Of a stretch of DNA of 11,368 nucleotides, positions 1 through 6,331 are shown in pieces. The stretch's first letter is position 1. Each line of letters starts with the position of its first letter. The translations under genes and the position numbers were made by a program. The DNA lies in the NCBI GenBank assembly GCA_900547915.1, contig URIN01000020.1, positions 1-11,368 on the forward strand, in the 5' to 3' direction. Below the pieces are notes generated by a model. It saw only the letters and a program-made list of their open reading frames with translations, did not search any database and was not told where the DNA came from. The DNA comes from an uncultured Clostridium sp. GTDB lineage: Bacteria > Bacillota > Clostridia > Oscillospirales > Acutalibacteraceae.

Positions 1-47
1 GAGATAGGAGTCCGTCTCGTGGGCTCGGAGATGTGTATAAGAGACAG
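1..47. other. Untrimmed Illumina Nextera P7/i7 adapter (not genomic)
   Basis: Bases 1-5 (gagat) match the 3' end of the Illumina P7 oligonucleotide. Bases 6-13 (AGGAGTCC) equal the reverse complement of Nextera index N705 (GGACTCCT). Bases 14-28 are the Nextera read-2 overhang, and bases 29-47 are the 19-bp Tn5 mosaic end AGATGTGTATAAGAGACAG. The parts appear in exactly the order of a Nextera library molecule and are followed directly by genomic sequence at base 48. The oligonucleotide sequences are recalled from public Illumina documentation. This is a library or assembly artefact and not a transposon in the organism. Confidence 0.98.
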
Positions 48-1009
48 TGATAGAGCAGATTATAAATCTTGACGCAATGGAGCAGGCGCTCAACCTGTTC
101 GGCTCTTTTGATGAAAATATTAAAATCATCGAAAAGGAATTCGATGTTTCAATTATAAGCCGTGGTTCAAGCCTTAAGGTAGTCGGCGAGGCAGAAAATG
201 TTTCACTAGCCGTTCGCGCAGTTAACAGCCTTATGGTGCTTATCAATAAAGGAGAAACTCTTTCCGATCAGAATATACGCTATGCTATAGGTCTTGTCAG
301 GGAAGGTAATGAGGAAAAATTAACCTCTATGTCCACAGATACCGTTTGCATAACTGCAAAGGGCAAACCTGTTAAGGCAAAAACACTCGGTCAGAAAAAA
401 TACTGCGAGGCAATAAAAAATAACACAATAACATTCGGCGTAGGCCCCGCCGGTACGGGTAAAACTTATCTTGCCGTAGCTATGGCGGTAACGGCGTTTA
501 GGGCAAAAGAGGTAAGCAAGATAATTCTTACAAGACCTGCTGTTGAGGCAGGCGAAAAGCTCGGCTTTTTGCCAGGAGACCTGCAAAGCAAAGTTGACCC
601 GTATTTAAGACCTCTTTATGACGCGCTTTTTGAAATGCTCGGTTCAGAGAATTTTCAGCGTTATCAGGAGCGTGGCACGGTTGAAGTGGCGCCCCTTGCT
701 TATATGCGAGGCAGAACGCTTGATGACAGTTTCATTATTCTTGATGAAGCTCAGAACACAACGCCCGAGCAGATGAAAATGTTTTTAACAAGGCTTGGTT
801 TCAACTCAAAAATGGTTGTTACGGGCGATATAACGCAGATAGATTTGCCGTCCGGTAAAAAATCGGGTTTAAAACGTGTCTTGCGTATTCTTAAAAATGT
901 TGACGATATTGAGATCTGCCGCTTTACACAAAAGGATGTAGTGCGTCACAGACTCGTTCAGGAAATAATCAAAGCTTATGAAAAATATGAGAGTGAGGAG
1001 AAAAAATAA
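47..1009 (+). CDS. phoH: PhoH-family P-loop ATPase (PhoH/PhoL), 5' end at contig edge
   Basis: This is a cytoplasmic ATPase of the PhoH/PhoL (YbeZ) family, usually encoded beside ybeY and thought to act with it in rRNA maturation or RNA metabolism. With residue 1 at base 47, an N-terminal RNA-binding-like region covers about residues 1-110. Walker A (GPAGTGKT) is at 133-140, Walker B (FIILDEAQN) at 229-237, and the motif VTGDITQIDLP follows at 258-268. The length of about 320 residues is normal for the family. The apparent GTG start is an artefact because its G is the last base of the sequencing adapter. Genomic sequence begins with TG, so the true codon was xTG, and ATG giving MIEQIINL would fit the family. 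A start further upstream cannot be excluded. ybeY follows after 3 bases, which implies one operon. Confidence 0.96.
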   Translation: MIEQIINLDAMEQALNLFGSFDENIKIIEKEFDVSIISRGSSLKVVGEAENVSLAVRAVNSLMVLINKGETLSDQNIRYAIGLVREGNEEKLTSMSTDTVCITAKGKPVKAKTLGQKKYCEAIKNNTITFGVGPAGTGKTYLAVAMAVTAFRAKEVSKIILTRPAVEAGEKLGFLPGDLQSKVDPYLRPLYDALFEMLGSENFQRYQERGTVEVAPLAYMRGRTLDDSFIILDEAQNTTPEQMKMFLTRLGFNSKMVVTGDITQIDLPSGKKSGLKRVLRILKNVDDIEICRFTQKDVVRHRLVQEIIKAYEKYESEEKK

Positions 1010-1012
1010 TTT

Positions 1013-1519
1013 ATGAATAAGGTAAAGGTAATAATCTCCAACACACAGAAAAAGGTTAAAATTCCCACGGGAATAAGGCTTCTCATCCGCCGTTGCTGCC
1101 ATGCTGTTTTGCAGCTTGAAAATTTTGACGGCTCCGCGGAGGTTTCCGTGCGTTTCGTTGATAATGAGGAAATCAGAAAGCTCAATAAAAAATACCGCAA
1201 TATCGATAAGGAAACAGATGTTCTCTCTTTCCCGCTCGGAGAAAACGGTGTTTATGACATCAACCCGGATACAGGAGCTAAACTTCTCGGCGATATAGTT
1301 ATTTCCATGGAAAAAGCGGTGGAGCAGGCTAAGGCTTATAATCATCCGCTTCAGAGAGAAGTCGGTTTTCTTACTGTACATTCAATGCTTCATCTTCTCG
1401 GTTACGACCATGAGCAGGGCGGTATAGAAGCTGTTCATATGCGTGAAAAGGAAGAGACCGTGCTGACTCAGATCGGCTGGAAAAGAGATAACAGCTATTA
1501 TATGGGAGACGAAGAATGA
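1013..1519 (+). CDS. ybeY: Endoribonuclease YbeY (16S rRNA 3'-end maturation)
   Basis: YbeY is a single-strand-specific, metal-dependent endoribonuclease needed for 16S rRNA 3' maturation and ribosome quality control. The family signature is the histidine triad HxxxHxxxxxH, seen here as H123, H127 and H133 inside HSMLHLLGYDH, which binds the catalytic zinc. The upstream element ETDVLSFPLGE (about residues 67-77) is also typical, and 168 residues is a normal length. The ATG at 1013 is preceded by GAGGAG (995-1000) inside the end of phoH, at a longish spacing of 12 bases. It lies 3 bases after phoH and overlaps era by 4 bases (ATGA), so the three are probably translated from one mRNA. The pgpH, dgkA and cdd genes that often sit around ybeY in Firmicutes are absent. 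Confidence 0.97.
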   Translation: MNKVKVIISNTQKKVKIPTGIRLLIRRCCHAVLQLENFDGSAEVSVRFVDNEEIRKLNKKYRNIDKETDVLSFPLGENGVYDINPDTGAKLLGDIVISMEKAVEQAKAYNHPLQREVGFLTVHSMLHLLGYDHEQGGIEAVHMREKEETVLTQIGWKRDNSYYMGDEE

Positions 1520-2409
1520 ACACCAAATCGGCATTCATAACTATAACGGGCAAGCCGAATGTTGGCAAGTCATCTCTGCTCAATAAGCTGCTCGGGACTA
1601 AAATTGCAATAGTATCATCAAAACCGCAGACAACTCGTACTAAAATAGTGGGCGTTCTCACCGAGGACGAAACACAGCTTGTGTTTACCGATACACCCGG
1701 TTTTCATAAACCACATAATAAACTCGGTGAAATAATGAATACCGCTGTGAAAGACAGTATAGGCGGTACTGACGCAGTGCTTTTTGTTGTGGAGCCTAAA
1801 GGCGAACTCAATCCAAAAGAAATTGAACTTTTAAATAAATTTAAGCAGGAAAAAATTCCCGCAATTCTTGTAATTAATAAGATCGATACACTGAGCGATA
1901 AAACCGTTTTGCTTGAAAGACTGAGAGAACTCAGTGAGCAGTACGATTTTTGCGCCGCCGTTCCTGTTTCAGCGCAGACTGGGGAGGGCCTTGATGGTCT
2001 TATGGAAGAAATGAAAAAGCTTGCCGTGCCAAGCGTTCATTATTTTCCAGATGATACACTTACCGATCAGCCTGAGCGTGTTATAGCGTCTGAGATAATC
2101 AGGGAAAAAATACTCCGCCTTATGGATAAGGAAGTTCCGCACGGTATTGCCGTGGCGGTCGAAAAAATGCGCGAAAGGCAGGATAAGGATATACTTGACA
2201 TAGACGCAACTATCTACTGCGAACGCGAAACTCATAAGGGTATGATTATCGGAAAACACGGAGCAATGCTCAAAAAAATTTCCACTCTTGCAAGGCAGGA
2301 TCTTGAAAGATTTTTTGATATTCAGGTCAATCTTCATACCTGGGTAAAGGTAAAAGAAGGCTGGAGAAATAAGGAAGGTCTTATACGAAATTTCGGCCTT
2401 GAAGATTAA
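1516..2409 (+). CDS. era: GTPase Era (30S subunit assembly)
   Basis: Era is an essential GTPase that binds the 3' end of 16S rRNA and checks 30S subunit assembly, working at the ribosome and near the membrane. The GTPase motifs are G1 GKPNVGKS at residues 12-19, G3 DTPG at 59-62, G4 NKID at 121-124 and G5 SAQTGEG at 152-158. A linker with LTDQPER leads into a C-terminal type II KH domain with the RNA-binding loop GKHG at 246-249. The length of 297 residues is typical. The ATG overlaps the ybeY stop (ATGA), and GGGAG at 1504-1508 gives a well-spaced ribosome site, so the start is secure. Pairing with ybeY fits a joint role in 16S 3'-end processing. No key residue is missing. Confidence 0.98.
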   Translation: MNTKSAFITITGKPNVGKSSLLNKLLGTKIAIVSSKPQTTRTKIVGVLTEDETQLVFTDTPGFHKPHNKLGEIMNTAVKDSIGGTDAVLFVVEPKGELNPKEIELLNKFKQEKIPAILVINKIDTLSDKTVLLERLRELSEQYDFCAAVPVSAQTGEGLDGLMEEMKKLAVPSVHYFPDDTLTDQPERVIASEIIREKILRLMDKEVPHGIAVAVEKMRERQDKDILDIDATIYCERETHKGMIIGKHGAMLKKISTLARQDLERFFDIQVNLHTWVKVKEGWRNKEGLIRNFGLED

Positions 2410-2481
2410 TCAACCCGTCTTGGTTTAAAATGGCACAAATTAATGCCGCCGCCATAGGATAAAATAAAAACGGTGGTATTG

Positions 2482-2643
2482 ATGAATGACGAATTTTGGC
2501 TCCGCTTTGTCCGCACAGGAAAAGTTGAGGATTATCTAGAATATAAAAAGCACGAAAAGTACGGGGAAAGCGCAGGTACGCCTTCAAATGAAAATTACAA
2601 CGAATGGCTTGGTTATAAAGGAACAGACAACAGGGGAGAGTGA
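2482..2643 (+). CDS. Small YqzL-like protein, 53 residues, overlapping recO
   Basis: This is a short gene between era and recO, the position of yqzL in Bacillus. It encodes 53 residues. The N-terminal segment FWLRFVRTGKVEDYLEYKK (residues 5-23) matches the pattern I recall for YqzL-like proteins, FWxxFxxTGxxxxYLxYK. There is no signal peptide or membrane segment, and the function of the family is unknown. A GGTGG at 2472-2476 sits 5 bases before the ATG as a modest ribosome site; GTG at 2473 is a less likely start. The last 56 bases overlap the start of recO in another frame, which suggests translational coupling, especially since recO has only a weak ribosome site. The polar tail after about residue 30 is not part of the family core. 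Family assignment rests on position and one motif; that it is a real gene is likely. Confidence 0.75.
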   Translation: MNDEFWLRFVRTGKVEDYLEYKKHEKYGESAGTPSNENYNEWLGYKGTDNRGE

Positions 2644-3334
2644 CCGTTTAGTTACTCTCCTTACTGCTGATTACGGTATCCTGCGTGCGTTCGTGCGCCG
2701 TGCCAAGCTTTTAAAAAGCCGCACGGCAAGCGCAACCTCTCTTTTTTCTTACGCAAGGTTTACCCTCTATAAAACGCGTGACGCCTATTCGGCGGACGAT
2801 GTTGTTCCCATAGAGGTCTTTTTTGATTTAAGGAAAGATATAGAAAGCCTTGCTCTTGCACAGTATTTTGCCCAGCTTGCATTCGAAATGGGCGCCGAGG
2901 GACAACCTTGTGAGGAACTGCTTCGCCTCACTCTTAATTCTCTGCATCTTCTTTGCAAGGGCAAAAGAAAGCAGTCACAGATAAAGGCAGTATTTGAATT
3001 TCGCAGTGCCTGTCTCGGCGGATATATGCCGAATATTCTTGCCTGCGAAAACTGCGGTACATATGAAACGGATTTAATGTATTTTGATACCCTTGAAGGC
3101 AATATCTATTGTGAAAACTGTCCTCGTTCAGGTGCGTATCCCATTCCCGTTAACGTCATAAAAGCGGTGCGCTTTATCTGCCTTACACCGCCCGAAAAAA
3201 TATTCAGCTTTTCGCTGAGTGATGAAAATTTAAAAATTCTTGGCGATATCGCCGAAAAATATATACTGTCGCGCGTTCAGAGAAAGTTAAGCGCGCTTGA
3301 ATTTTATAAAGGATTAAAAAATGAAAACAAATAA
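2588..3334 (+). CDS. recO: DNA repair protein RecO
   Basis: RecO anneals single-stranded DNA and, with RecR, loads RecA onto SSB-coated DNA in RecF-pathway recombinational repair. The N-terminal OB fold is seen in residues 1-80 (start MKITTNGLVIKEQTTGESD, then TLLTADYGILRAFVRRAK), followed by a helical region. A zinc-ribbon element carries Cys153, Cys156, Cys175 and Cys178 as two CENC pairs, as in many but not all RecO proteins. The length of 248 residues is normal. The start fits the family although the upstream ribosome site is weak (AGG near 2574). Translation probably couples to the small gene that reads through its first 18 codons. The 3' end overlaps mutS2 by 14 bases. Confidence 0.96.
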   Translation: MKITTNGLVIKEQTTGESDRLVTLLTADYGILRAFVRRAKLLKSRTASATSLFSYARFTLYKTRDAYSADDVVPIEVFFDLRKDIESLALAQYFAQLAFEMGAEGQPCEELLRLTLNSLHLLCKGKRKQSQIKAVFEFRSACLGGYMPNILACENCGTYETDLMYFDTLEGNIYCENCPRSGAYPIPVNVIKAVRFICLTPPEKIFSFSLSDENLKILGDIAEKYILSRVQRKLSALEFYKGLKNENK

Positions 3335-5699
3335 ACACTTTGAAGCTCTCGAACTCGGCGCAGTGCTTGAAATGCTTGGAAATGAGGCTTCTTCTGAGGA
3401 TGCAAAAGATGCTGCAGTAAGCCTGAATCCTGTAAATGATTTGAGCCAGGCTCAGTTTCTGCTTTCTCAGACTGAAGATGCCTTTTCTCTTATTGCAAGA
3501 TTCGGCGGCCCGTCTTTTTCGGGACTTAATAACGTAAATAATGCAGTCAGCCGAGCCGCGGCAGGCGGTGAGCTCAATACGGCTGAACTGCTCAGAATAG
3601 GCTCAACGCTGCGTGCAGTGCGCTCTCTTTATGAGTGGTACGGTCATTGCAGCGGCGTTTCAACAAGCCTTGATACTCTCTTTGATTCAATAACAGTCAA
3701 TAAATATCTTGAAGAAAAAATATTCTCCGTTATTGTATCTGAAGAAGAGATAGCCGATAGAGCATCGGACGAGCTTTTCGAGATAAGACGCAAAATAAGA
3801 GCAAAATCAAATTCAGTGCGTGAAAAACTCGATTCCATAATCCACAGCACGCATTATCAGAAGTTTTTGCAGGAACCGATTGTTACACAGCGCTCAGGCA
3901 GATATGTAGTTCCCGTAAAGGCGGAACACAGGGCAGATGTGCCTGGACTTGTGCACGATATGTCCTCTTCAGGCGCTACCGTGTTCATTGAGCCTGTTTC
4001 CGTTGTTGACGCTAATAACGAAATAAAGATACTTGAAAGCCGCGAGCGTGAGGAAATAAAACGTATTCTGTATGAACTTTCGCTTGAAGCTGGTAATTTT
4101 TCTGAAAGTATAAAGCATTCGTATGAAAGCGCTGTCCAGATAGACCTTATTTTCGCTAAGGCAAGGCTTGCATATAAAATGAAAGCAACAATGCCGCTGT
4201 TAAATAAAGACGGAAAGATACTTCTGAAAAAAGCACGCCATCCGCTGCTTGATGCACACAGTGTTGTTCCTGTTGATATTTCACTCGGCGGCGAGTTTGA
4301 TACGCTTGTTATTACAGGCCCCAACACAGGTGGTAAGACTGTTTCTATTAAAACAATCGGTCTTTTGTCACTTATGGCAATGTGCGGCCTTCTTATTCCA
4401 GCAGCCGACCGCTCCGAGATAGCGGTGTTTGACAATATTCTTGTAGATGTGGGTGATGAGCAGAGTATTCAGCAGAATCTCTCAACATTTTCCGCACATA
4501 TGGTGAATATTATCGATATCATGAAACAGGCGGGAGCAAATTCTCTTGTCCTTATTGATGAACTCGGCGCGGGTACGGACCCTGTTGAGGGTGCGGCTCT
4601 TGCGGTCGCAATCATAGAAAAGCTGCGTTCAAAGGGAGCCAAGATAGCGGCCACAACACATTATGCCGAATTAAAGGCTTACGCGCTCGAAACTCCGGGC
4701 GTAATGAACGGAAGCTGCGAATTTGATGTTGACACGCTCAGACCTACTTATCGTCTTTTGATAGGCGTTCCTGGGCGTTCAAACGCTTTTGCAATATCCG
4801 AACATCTCGGAATGGAAAAGTCGGTTATAGACGAAGCAAAACGCCTTGTAAACAATGAAACCAAGTCTTTTGAAGCAGTGCTTCAGAAGCTTGAGGAAAC
4901 AAGAAGAGAACTTGAAAAAGAAAAGGAAAAGGCACAGCGCGCGACCGAAGCGGCGGACAGAATGAGAAGAAAGGCGCAGTCAGAAAAAGACAGAGCCGCT
5001 CAGCTCAGAGATAATGAACTTGAAAAAGCAAAGCGTGAGGCTGAAAAAATAATCGCATCGGCGAAACGCCAGAGTTCCGATTTTCTGCTTCATCTTGAAC
5101 AGCTTAAGAAAGAGGCTGATTCAAACAACGCTACGGAAACCGCAAGAAAAACAAGGCGTGAGATAAAGAACCGCTTAGGCGAAATGGAAGACATAGTTAA
5201 TCCGCGCAAGCTTGCCGATGAATGGGATGAGGATTATAAACTGCCAAGACCCGTTGTTCCGGGCGATGCCGTTGTTATCCGCTCAATAGGCGAGGGCGAA
5301 GTGCTTGAGGTAAATAAGAATAATGTTCTTGTAAAATCAGGTATGCTCAAAACAAGAGTTAAAATGTCTGATTTAAGACTTATCAAAAAGAAAGAACCTC
5401 CGAAGCAGAGTAAACCTTCTTTGCTTTACAGAACTTCATCAAAAGTGGATTCCGATATAAGCACGGAAATAGACCTCCGTGGCAAAACAGTTGACGAAGC
5501 ATTACACGATCTTTCGCTGTTTATAGATAAATGCGTGCTGCTCAATCTGCATGAAATACGCATTATCCACGGCAAAGGCACGGGCGCACTGCGCGCCGCT
5601 GTGCAGGAAGATCTTCGCCGGCATCCTAATATAGCTGATTATCGTCTTGGCGTTTACGGTGAGGGAGAAAACGGCGTAACAATTGCTCATCTTAAATAA
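3321..5699 (+). CDS. mutS2: MutS2 ATPase with Smr endonuclease domain
   Basis: MutS2 is a MutS-like ATPase that is not part of mismatch repair. The family is reported to limit recombination and, in Bacillus, to rescue collided ribosomes. Lever and core regions fill residues 1-320. The ATPase has Walker A GPNTGGKT at 333-340, the ABC signature LSTFSAHM at 387-394 and Walker B LIDELGAGTDP at 411-421. A highly charged coiled coil spans about 516-625, and a KOW-like segment follows at about 645-690. The C-terminal Smr nuclease domain has IDLRG at 717-721 and HGKGTG at 750-755. The length of 792 residues is full. The ATG overlaps the recO end by 14 bases and has AAAGGA at 3308-3313. The gene is the last of its operon, before the terminator at 5720-5748. 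Confidence 0.98.
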   Translation: MKTNKHFEALELGAVLEMLGNEASSEDAKDAAVSLNPVNDLSQAQFLLSQTEDAFSLIARFGGPSFSGLNNVNNAVSRAAAGGELNTAELLRIGSTLRAVRSLYEWYGHCSGVSTSLDTLFDSITVNKYLEEKIFSVIVSEEEIADRASDELFEIRRKIRAKSNSVREKLDSIIHSTHYQKFLQEPIVTQRSGRYVVPVKAEHRADVPGLVHDMSSSGATVFIEPVSVVDANNEIKILESREREEIKRILYELSLEAGNFSESIKHSYESAVQIDLIFAKARLAYKMKATMPLLNKDGKILLKKARHPLLDAHSVVPVDISLGGEFDTLVITGPNTGGKTVSIKTIGLLSLMAMCGLLIPAADRSEIAVFDNILVDVGDEQSIQQNLSTFSAHMVNIIDIMKQAGANSLVLIDELGAGTDPVEGAALAVAIIEKLRSKGAKIAATTHYAELKAYALETPGVMNGSCEFDVDTLRPTYRLLIGVPGRSNAFAISEHLGMEKSVIDEAKRLVNNETKSFEAVLQKLEETRRELEKEKEKAQRATEAADRMRRKAQSEKDRAAQLRDNELEKAKREAEKIIASAKRQSSDFLLHLEQLKKEADSNNATETARKTRREIKNRLGEMEDIVNPRKLADEWDEDYKLPRPVVPGDAVVIRSIGEGEVLEVNKNNVLVKSGMLKTRVKMSDLRLIKKKEPPKQSKPSLLYRTSSKVDSDISTEIDLRGKTVDEALHDLSLFIDKCVLLNLHEIRIIHGKGTGALRAAVQEDLRRHPNIADYRLGVYGEGENGVTIAHLK

Positions 5700-5719
5700 T
5701 TAATAATCATATTTATTAT

Positions 5720-5748
5720 ACGGCGGAAACGTATGCTTCCGCCGTTTT
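5720..5748 (+). terminator. Rho-independent terminator after mutS2
   Basis: A perfect 8-bp stem, CGGCGGAA (5721-5728) with TTCCGCCG (5737-5744), is extended by one outer A-T pair. It has an 8-base loop and is followed by a T-rich run (TTTTAT). It lies 21 bases after the mutS2 stop and ends the phoH-mutS2 operon. Confidence 0.9.
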
Positions 5749-5850
5749 ATTACTTTATACGACATTTAGCGCAGCAGGTTTTGACCGCTTCAACATTTTG
5801 TGTCAATAGTTATTACAAAAATTTTACCTAAAAAAACTTGTCGTTTTCAC

Positions 5851-5879
5851 TTGACTTATTTGCCCCTCTTATGTATAAT
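5851..5879 (+). promoter_or_regulatory. SigA-type promoter for ylxM-ffh-rpsP-khpA
   Basis: The -35 TTGACT (5851-5856) and -10 TATAAT (5874-5879) are separated by 17 bases, close to the ideal housekeeping sigma factor site. Transcription would begin near 5886, leaving a leader of about 59 bases before ylxM. Confidence 0.9.
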
Positions 5880-5888
5880 ATCTCTTGC

Positions 5889-5910
5889 TGTAAAGATTAT
5901 TTACTTTACA
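5889..5910. repeat. Inverted repeat in the ylxM leader (operator or hairpin)
   Basis: A perfect 7-bp inverted repeat, TGTAAAG (5889-5895) and CTTTACA (5904-5910), has an 8-base A/T spacer and lies directly after the predicted transcription start. It could be a repressor operator or a weak leader hairpin. No regulator is recognised. Confidence 0.4.
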
Positions 5911-5944
5911 CACAAAAGCAGAAATTGATGAAAGGGGTATAACA

Positions 5945-6310
5945 GTGGCAAAAAATCTTGAGGTTTCTTTTTTACTTGATTTTTATGGCGAAATGTTAAC
6001 AAAGAAACAACATGATTTTCTTGTTTACTATTATAATGAGGACTTATCCCTTTCCGAAATCGCCGAAAATGAGGGCATAACGCGCCAGGGCGTCAGGGAC
6101 GCTATCAAGCGTGCCGAAAATCAGCTTTTTGATATGGAAAACAGGCTCGGTCTTGCAAAACGCTTTACTGAGATGAAAAAAGGGCTTGATGAAATAACGC
6201 AGTGCGCAGAGGCTGTAAATGAATATAACCTTAACCACAGCCTTTCAAGAGAAATTAATGATAATATCTCTAAAATAAAAGCTACGGCTGATTATTTGTC
6301 ACAGCTGTAA
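5945..6310 (+). CDS. ylxM: YlxM, helix-turn-helix protein of the SRP pathway
   Basis: This is a small cytoplasmic protein of the YlxM/UPF0122 family, reported in streptococci to bind Ffh and modulate SRP GTPase activity. The residue 6-22 region (EVSFLLDFYGEMLTKKQ) is the typical family start. A sigma-factor-like helix-turn-helix at about 35-60 contains LSLSEIAENEGITRQGVRDAIKRAE. The length of 121 residues is normal. The GTG start is supported by AAAGGGG at 5931-5937, 7 bases upstream, and by the family N-terminus MAKNLEV. ffh follows after 21 bases, fitting a shared SRP role. The ftsY gene that often precedes ylxM is not here: a terminator and a fresh promoter separate it from mutS2 instead. 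Confidence 0.96.
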   Translation: MAKNLEVSFLLDFYGEMLTKKQHDFLVYYYNEDLSLSEIAENEGITRQGVRDAIKRAENQLFDMENRLGLAKRFTEMKKGLDEITQCAEAVNEYNLNHSLSREINDNISKIKATADYLSQL

Positions 6311-6316
6311 TGCTTC

Positions 6317-6322
6317 GGGGAG
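6317..6322 (+). promoter_or_regulatory. Ribosome binding site deciding the ffh start
   Basis: GGGGAG ends directly before the TTG at 6323, too close for use, but lies 9 bases before the TTG at 6332. This favours the downstream start, which also gives the family N-terminus MAFEGLSERL. Confidence 0.8.
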
Positions 6323-6331
6323 TTGATTGCT

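Noticed and set aside
29..47. Tn5 mosaic end as a sign of a native transposon
   Set aside because: It is preceded by the Nextera overhang, a known index and the P7 tail, so it is library adapter and not a mobile element.
869..1381. Minus-strand open frame of 170 codons across phoH and ybeY
   Set aside because: It is antisense to two well-supported genes, has low-complexity Phe/Leu/Ser-rich content and no ribosome site or family motif.
2410..2480. Possible promoter in the era-to-small-gene gap
   Set aside because: TAAAAT at 2460 has no -35 at an acceptable distance (TTGGTT is 34 bases away), so read-through from era is the simpler view.
2381..2587. Minus-strand open frame across the era-recO gap
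   Set aside because: The plus strand has a better explanation in the YqzL-like gene with a ribosome-site-like element and family motif. The minus frame has no recognisable domain.
3857..4435. Minus-strand open frame of 192 codons
   Set aside because: It lies wholly inside mutS2, which has full-length conserved motifs. The serine-rich composition is typical of an antisense shadow.
6323..6331. Upstream TTG start for ffh
   Set aside because: The only ribosome site (6317-6322) would touch this codon. TTG 6332 has correct spacing and gives the family N-terminus.
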